DNA of 8,466 nucleotides, taken from positions 1 through 8,466 of the forward strand of contig JAMWDC010000070.1 in the NCBI GenBank assembly GCA_023819025.1. Direction: 5' to 3'. The DNA is from Candidatus Omnitrophota bacterium. Its GTDB lineage: Bacteria; Omnitrophota; Omnitrophia; Omnitrophales; Aquincolibacteriaceae. The first letter of the stretch is position 1; each line of letters starts with the position of its first letter. Positions 6,126-8,466 of this stretch are shown one piece after another. The notes beneath the pieces are model-generated. The model saw only the letters and a list, made by a program, of their open reading frames with translations, did no database searches and had not been told where the DNA came from. Position numbers and translations under genes: made by a program.

Positions 6126-7160
6126 ATGAAGATTATTGTTACAGGCGGTGCGGGATTTATCGGTTCGAATACCGCGAAACGTTTTCTGGAAAAGGGCGCG
6201 AAGGTTGTTGTTTTCGACAATTTATCGCGGCGGGGCGCGGCGGAAAATCTCAAATGGCTTGAGACAATAGGAGGTGATCTCAATTTCGTCAAAGGAGATA
6301 TCCGTAATTTCCATAGTCTTCGCGCGTTGTTGGAACGCCATGCCGATGTCAACTATATCATCCACTTGGCAGGTCAAGTTGCGGTGACCACCTCAGTCGT
6401 CAATCCTCGCGAGGATTTCGAAGTCAACGCCGTCGGGACCTTCAACGTGCTCGAAGCAGTTCGGTCCCAAGGCATCAAACCGTTGGTGCTGGAGAGTTCG
6501 ACTAATAAAGTTTACGGCGGAATGGAAAACGTAAGGGTCATCGAAAAAACGGACGGGTACGCGTATCAAGACTTCCCTCAGGGGATTCCGGAATCCATGA
6601 ATCTGGATTTTCATTCTCCCTACGGCTGTTCCAAAGGCGCTGCGGATCAATACATGCATGATTATTATCGGATCTACGGCATTCCCACCGTTGTTTTACG
6701 GCAAAGTTGTATCTACGGATATCGTCAATTCGGTATCGAAGATCAGGGGTGGGTGGCTTGGTTTCTTATTGCAGCGGTGTTGGGGAAGCCCATCACCATT
6801 TACGGAAGCGGAAAACAGGTGCGGGATGTTTTGTTCATTGAGGATTTGGTTGATTTGTACGAAATCTGTTACGATAAAAAAGACCTCTGTGCGGGTAAGA
6901 TTTACAATGTCGGCGGAGGTCCTAAGTTCACCCTGTCGGTATGGCACCAATTCGGTTTGATGATTGAAAAGCTTCTTGATAGAAAATTGAAAGTCCAATA
7001 TAGTGACTGGCGTCCGGGTGATCAAAAGATCTATGTCAGCGACATCCGCAGGATCTGTAACGAGCTTGGATGGACGCCGGGAGTTTCACCGGAGAAAGGG
7101 ATTTCGCTTTTATATGGCTGGATTTTGGAAAATAAGGAGATGCTTCGGTCCCTATTTTAA
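6126..7160 (+). CDS. rfbE: CDP-paratose 2-epimerase (CDP-tyvelose epimerase), extended SDR
   Basis: The 344-residue protein matches the length and sequence pattern of Salmonella/Yersinia RfbE, which turns CDP-paratose into CDP-tyvelose using tightly bound NAD in the cytoplasm. Visible are the NAD-binding TGGAGFIG (6-13), the acidic end of strand 2 in FDNLSRRGA (D31), HLAGQVAVTTS (80-90), the SST triad residue (124-126), and the catalytic Tyr-x3-Lys in DFHSPYGCSKGAADQY (Y166, K170). DQGWVAWF (206-213) and SGKQVRDVLFIEDLVDLY (228-245) are family hallmarks. DFHSPYGCSKGAADQY and RRGAAENLKWL are especially close to RfbE rather than to UDP-glucose epimerases. The ATG at 6126 begins MKIIVTGG directly and has only a weak ribosome site. 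The glycosyltransferase gene follows after 57 bases, probably in one transcript. Other CDP-dideoxysugar genes (rfbF, rfbG, rfbH, rfbS) are not in the window, so the exact substrate stays inferred. Confidence 0.82.
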   Translation: MKIIVTGGAGFIGSNTAKRFLEKGAKVVVFDNLSRRGAAENLKWLETIGGDLNFVKGDIRNFHSLRALLERHADVNYIIHLAGQVAVTTSVVNPREDFEVNAVGTFNVLEAVRSQGIKPLVLESSTNKVYGGMENVRVIEKTDGYAYQDFPQGIPESMNLDFHSPYGCSKGAADQYMHDYYRIYGIPTVVLRQSCIYGYRQFGIEDQGWVAWFLIAAVLGKPITIYGSGKQVRDVLFIEDLVDLYEICYDKKDLCAGKIYNVGGGPKFTLSVWHQFGLMIEKLLDRKLKVQYSDWRPGDQKIYVSDIRRICNELGWTPGVSPEKGISLLYGWILENKEMLRSLF

Positions 7161-7217
7161 TCTTGGTGATGGAAGGTCAAATCGGATAACGTTGTTTGTA
7201 ATCAGAGACGACATTCG

Positions 7218-8255
7218 GTGCCCCTCATGATCGCCTCGGTCATTATTCCTACCTATAACCGAAGTCACAGTTTAAGACGTGTCCTCCAGAGCCTCGTCGA
7301 CATGGATTCCCCGTTCCAGGATTATGAAGTGATCGTTGTGGATAACAATTCCAAGGATGATACACCTCAGGCGGCAGAGGAATTTAGGTGCGGGAAACTC
7401 AATTTAACCTATGTCAAAGAGACCAATCTTTCGTTTACGGTCGCCCGCCATACGGGCGCGAAGGTGGCTAAGACCGAGATCCTTTGTTATCTCGATGATG
7501 ATGTAGTTGTGGATAAAAAGTGGCTTCGATCGTTGGTAGAACTTTTACAATCCGACACAAAAATCGGGATGGTTGCGGGACGAATTGAGCCGATCTTTGA
7601 GGAAGATCCCCCGCGTTGGGCCCTCGTGACGCAAAAAAGATTCAATGCGTGGAGCTTGTGGCATTATGCCGAAAAAGTTTGCGAAGCGCCCGGAGCCTGC
7701 GGGCCTAACCTGATTATCCGTAGGGAGGTGTTTGATCATGTCGGTGGGTTTCCAGCGGACACGATCGGGGGTGAGTCACAACTTAAGCCCGGGACGATCG
7801 AAAAAATTTATATTGGTCCCGGCGATTGGGGGTTAAACCTCAAGGTCAGGAAAGCAGGATACAAAATCGTGTATTCTCCTGATGTGTTGGTTTACCATGT
7901 GATTCCCCATGTTCGTATGACAGAAGCATGGTGGGAATCGCGTTTTGTGGGGGAGGGTTATATGTTAGCCATCACGGGGCAGGTGTGGCGGCCGTTTCCC
8001 TCATGGCTTTTATGTTTAAGGGTGCTCCTTTCATTTTTATTGGCACTTGCCGGGCGAATGGTATTTCTTTTGCTGTCCGTTATACGGTCCGATCTCAGGT
8101 ATTACTTTAAGTTTGCCTCCCAAGCCATGATGACAAAAACGCGAGTGGTACTCGCTTTAGTGAAGGATCCGGGTTTAGCCCGGCGGTTGTGGGATACAGC
8201 CTTGAAAGGTATTGAGCCTGAAGAGATTGAACAGTTCAGAAAAAGCCTCCCTTAA
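7218..8255 (+). CDS. Family 2 glycosyltransferase with a C-terminal membrane segment
   Basis: The 345-residue protein begins with the GT-A signature SVIIPTYNRSHSL (7-19), then VIVVDNNSKDDT (38-49) and the metal-binding YLDDDVVV (D93-D95). Later parts are PGACGPNLIIRREVFDHVGGF (158 onward) and a GPGDWGLNLKVRKAGY acceptor-side motif (200-215), both usual in bacterial GT2 enzymes that extend O-antigen or capsule sugars. Hydrophobic residues about 262-288 (PSWLLCLRVLLSFLLALAGR onward) predict one or two membrane passes, so the enzyme likely works at the inner face of the cytoplasmic membrane on a lipid-linked glycan. The GTG at 7218 gives MPLMIASV. An ATG at 7227 (MIASV) is equally plausible, as neither has a strong ribosome site. 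It lies 57 bases after the epimerase gene. Donor and linkage cannot be read from sequence. CDP- or GDP-dideoxysugar transfer is a guess from context. Confidence 0.8.
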   Translation: MPLMIASVIIPTYNRSHSLRRVLQSLVDMDSPFQDYEVIVVDNNSKDDTPQAAEEFRCGKLNLTYVKETNLSFTVARHTGAKVAKTEILCYLDDDVVVDKKWLRSLVELLQSDTKIGMVAGRIEPIFEEDPPRWALVTQKRFNAWSLWHYAEKVCEAPGACGPNLIIRREVFDHVGGFPADTIGGESQLKPGTIEKIYIGPGDWGLNLKVRKAGYKIVYSPDVLVYHVIPHVRMTEAWWESRFVGEGYMLAITGQVWRPFPSWLLCLRVLLSFLLALAGRMVFLLLSVIRSDLRYYFKFASQAMMTKTRVVLALVKDPGLARRLWDTALKGIEPEEIEQFRKSLP

Positions 8256-8271
8256 ATTCTTAAATTATTAA

Positions 8272-8389
8272 TACGTTGCTCCAGTTATTCCCTTCCCTTG
8301 GTGGGGAGGGTGAGGGAGGGTGTGACGAATCGCTATGCCCCCACCTTAAGTGAGGAGGAATCCTATTCTGTGAAAACTGGAGCAACTCA
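8272..8389 (+). mobile_element. MITE-like repeat, copy 2 (118 bp)
   Basis: It begins TACGTTGCTCCAGTT and ends AACTGGAGCAACTCA, with perfect 12-bp terminal inverted repeats (GTTGCTCCAGTT / AACTGGAGCAAC). It is the same length and orientation as the copy at 3751-3868. TTATTA flanks it on both sides (8265-8270 and 8390-8395), again suggesting a short AT-rich target duplication of six or seven bases. It sits exactly in the gap between the glycosyltransferase stop (8255) and the next start (8400). There is no open frame inside, so transposition would need an enzyme supplied elsewhere. Confidence 0.75.
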
Positions 8390-8399
8390 TTATTACTCT

Positions 8400-8466
8400 A
8401 TGTCCGAGAAAGAACGCGCGGCAACGAATGCTTTGATTATGACTGCGGGTTCGGTGTTTGAATCCG
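8400..8466 (+). CDS. Start of an unidentified gene (partial, 22 codons)
   Basis: ATG at 8400-8402 opens a frame that runs off the window: MSEKERAATNALIMTAGSVF and on. A charged start followed by NALIMTAGSVF would suit the N-terminus of a membrane protein such as a polysaccharide flippase, which the context would favour, but 22 residues cannot establish that. The only GGAG before it lies about 18 bases upstream, inside the end of the MITE-like repeat, so it is a poor ribosome site. Confidence 0.4.
   Translation, partial: MSEKERAATNALIMTAGSVFES

Noticed and set aside
6658..6960. 100-codon frame inside the epimerase gene, and similar antisense frames at 6393-6659 and 6696-7025
   Set aside because: All are shadows of a well-supported gene and carry no recognisable motif.
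1..8466. CRISPR array, tRNA, rRNA or toxin-antitoxin pair
   Set aside because: No regularly spaced direct repeats, no cloverleaf with a CCA end, no rRNA-like sequence and no small paired genes were seen on either strand. The only dispersed repeat has two copies about 4.5 kb apart.

Overview
The window looks like accessory chromosome from a bacterium, probably Gram-negative and uncultivated, that makes a surface polysaccharide. The taxon cannot be fixed from the sequence. The left 530 bases are clearly richer in G+C than the rest, which points to at least two DNA origins.

Left block (1-2490, all minus strand). A partial receiver-like gene (1-341) follows a chimeric reading frame (374-2437). 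About 636 residues of that frame are the motor and C-terminal part of a type I restriction subunit HsdR. Its last 51 residues are instead the tail of a beta-CASP/RMMBL metallo-beta-lactamase protein. The switch falls on a short DQAELL-type sequence that could have been present in both parents. The hsdR fragment lacks its nuclease domain and Walker A region, and no hsdM or hsdS is visible, so this is a restriction relic.

Mobile-element block (2490-3870). The 5' end of hsdR runs into a decayed IS630-family element with 24-bp inverted repeats (22/24 matching) and a transposase gene broken by four frameshifts. Next to it is the C-terminal scrap of a second transposase. That scrap is cut on its upstream side by copy 1 of a 118-bp MITE-like repeat with GTTGCTCCAGTT / AACTGGAGCAAC ends.

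Polysaccharide block (3870-8260). A KpsC/KpsS-like capsule biosynthesis gene (minus strand) is divergent from a two-gene unit on the plus strand: a CDP-paratose 2-epimerase (rfbE-type) and a family 2 glycosyltransferase with a C-terminal membrane segment. They fit a route in which a nucleotide dideoxysugar is made, transferred to a glycan at the membrane, and the glycan handled further. The 380-bp divergent spacer holds a good sigma70 promoter for the capsule gene, a GC-rich hairpin, and matching motifs in inverted orientation.

Right edge (8272-8466). Copy 2 of the MITE-like repeat lies in the same orientation as copy 1 and is followed 10 bases later by the start of an unidentified gene. The two copies bracket the whole polysaccharide block. 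Nothing here proves a new defence or mobile system. The best leads are the repeat pair, the HsdR/MBL chimera and the inverted motif set in the divergent spacer.
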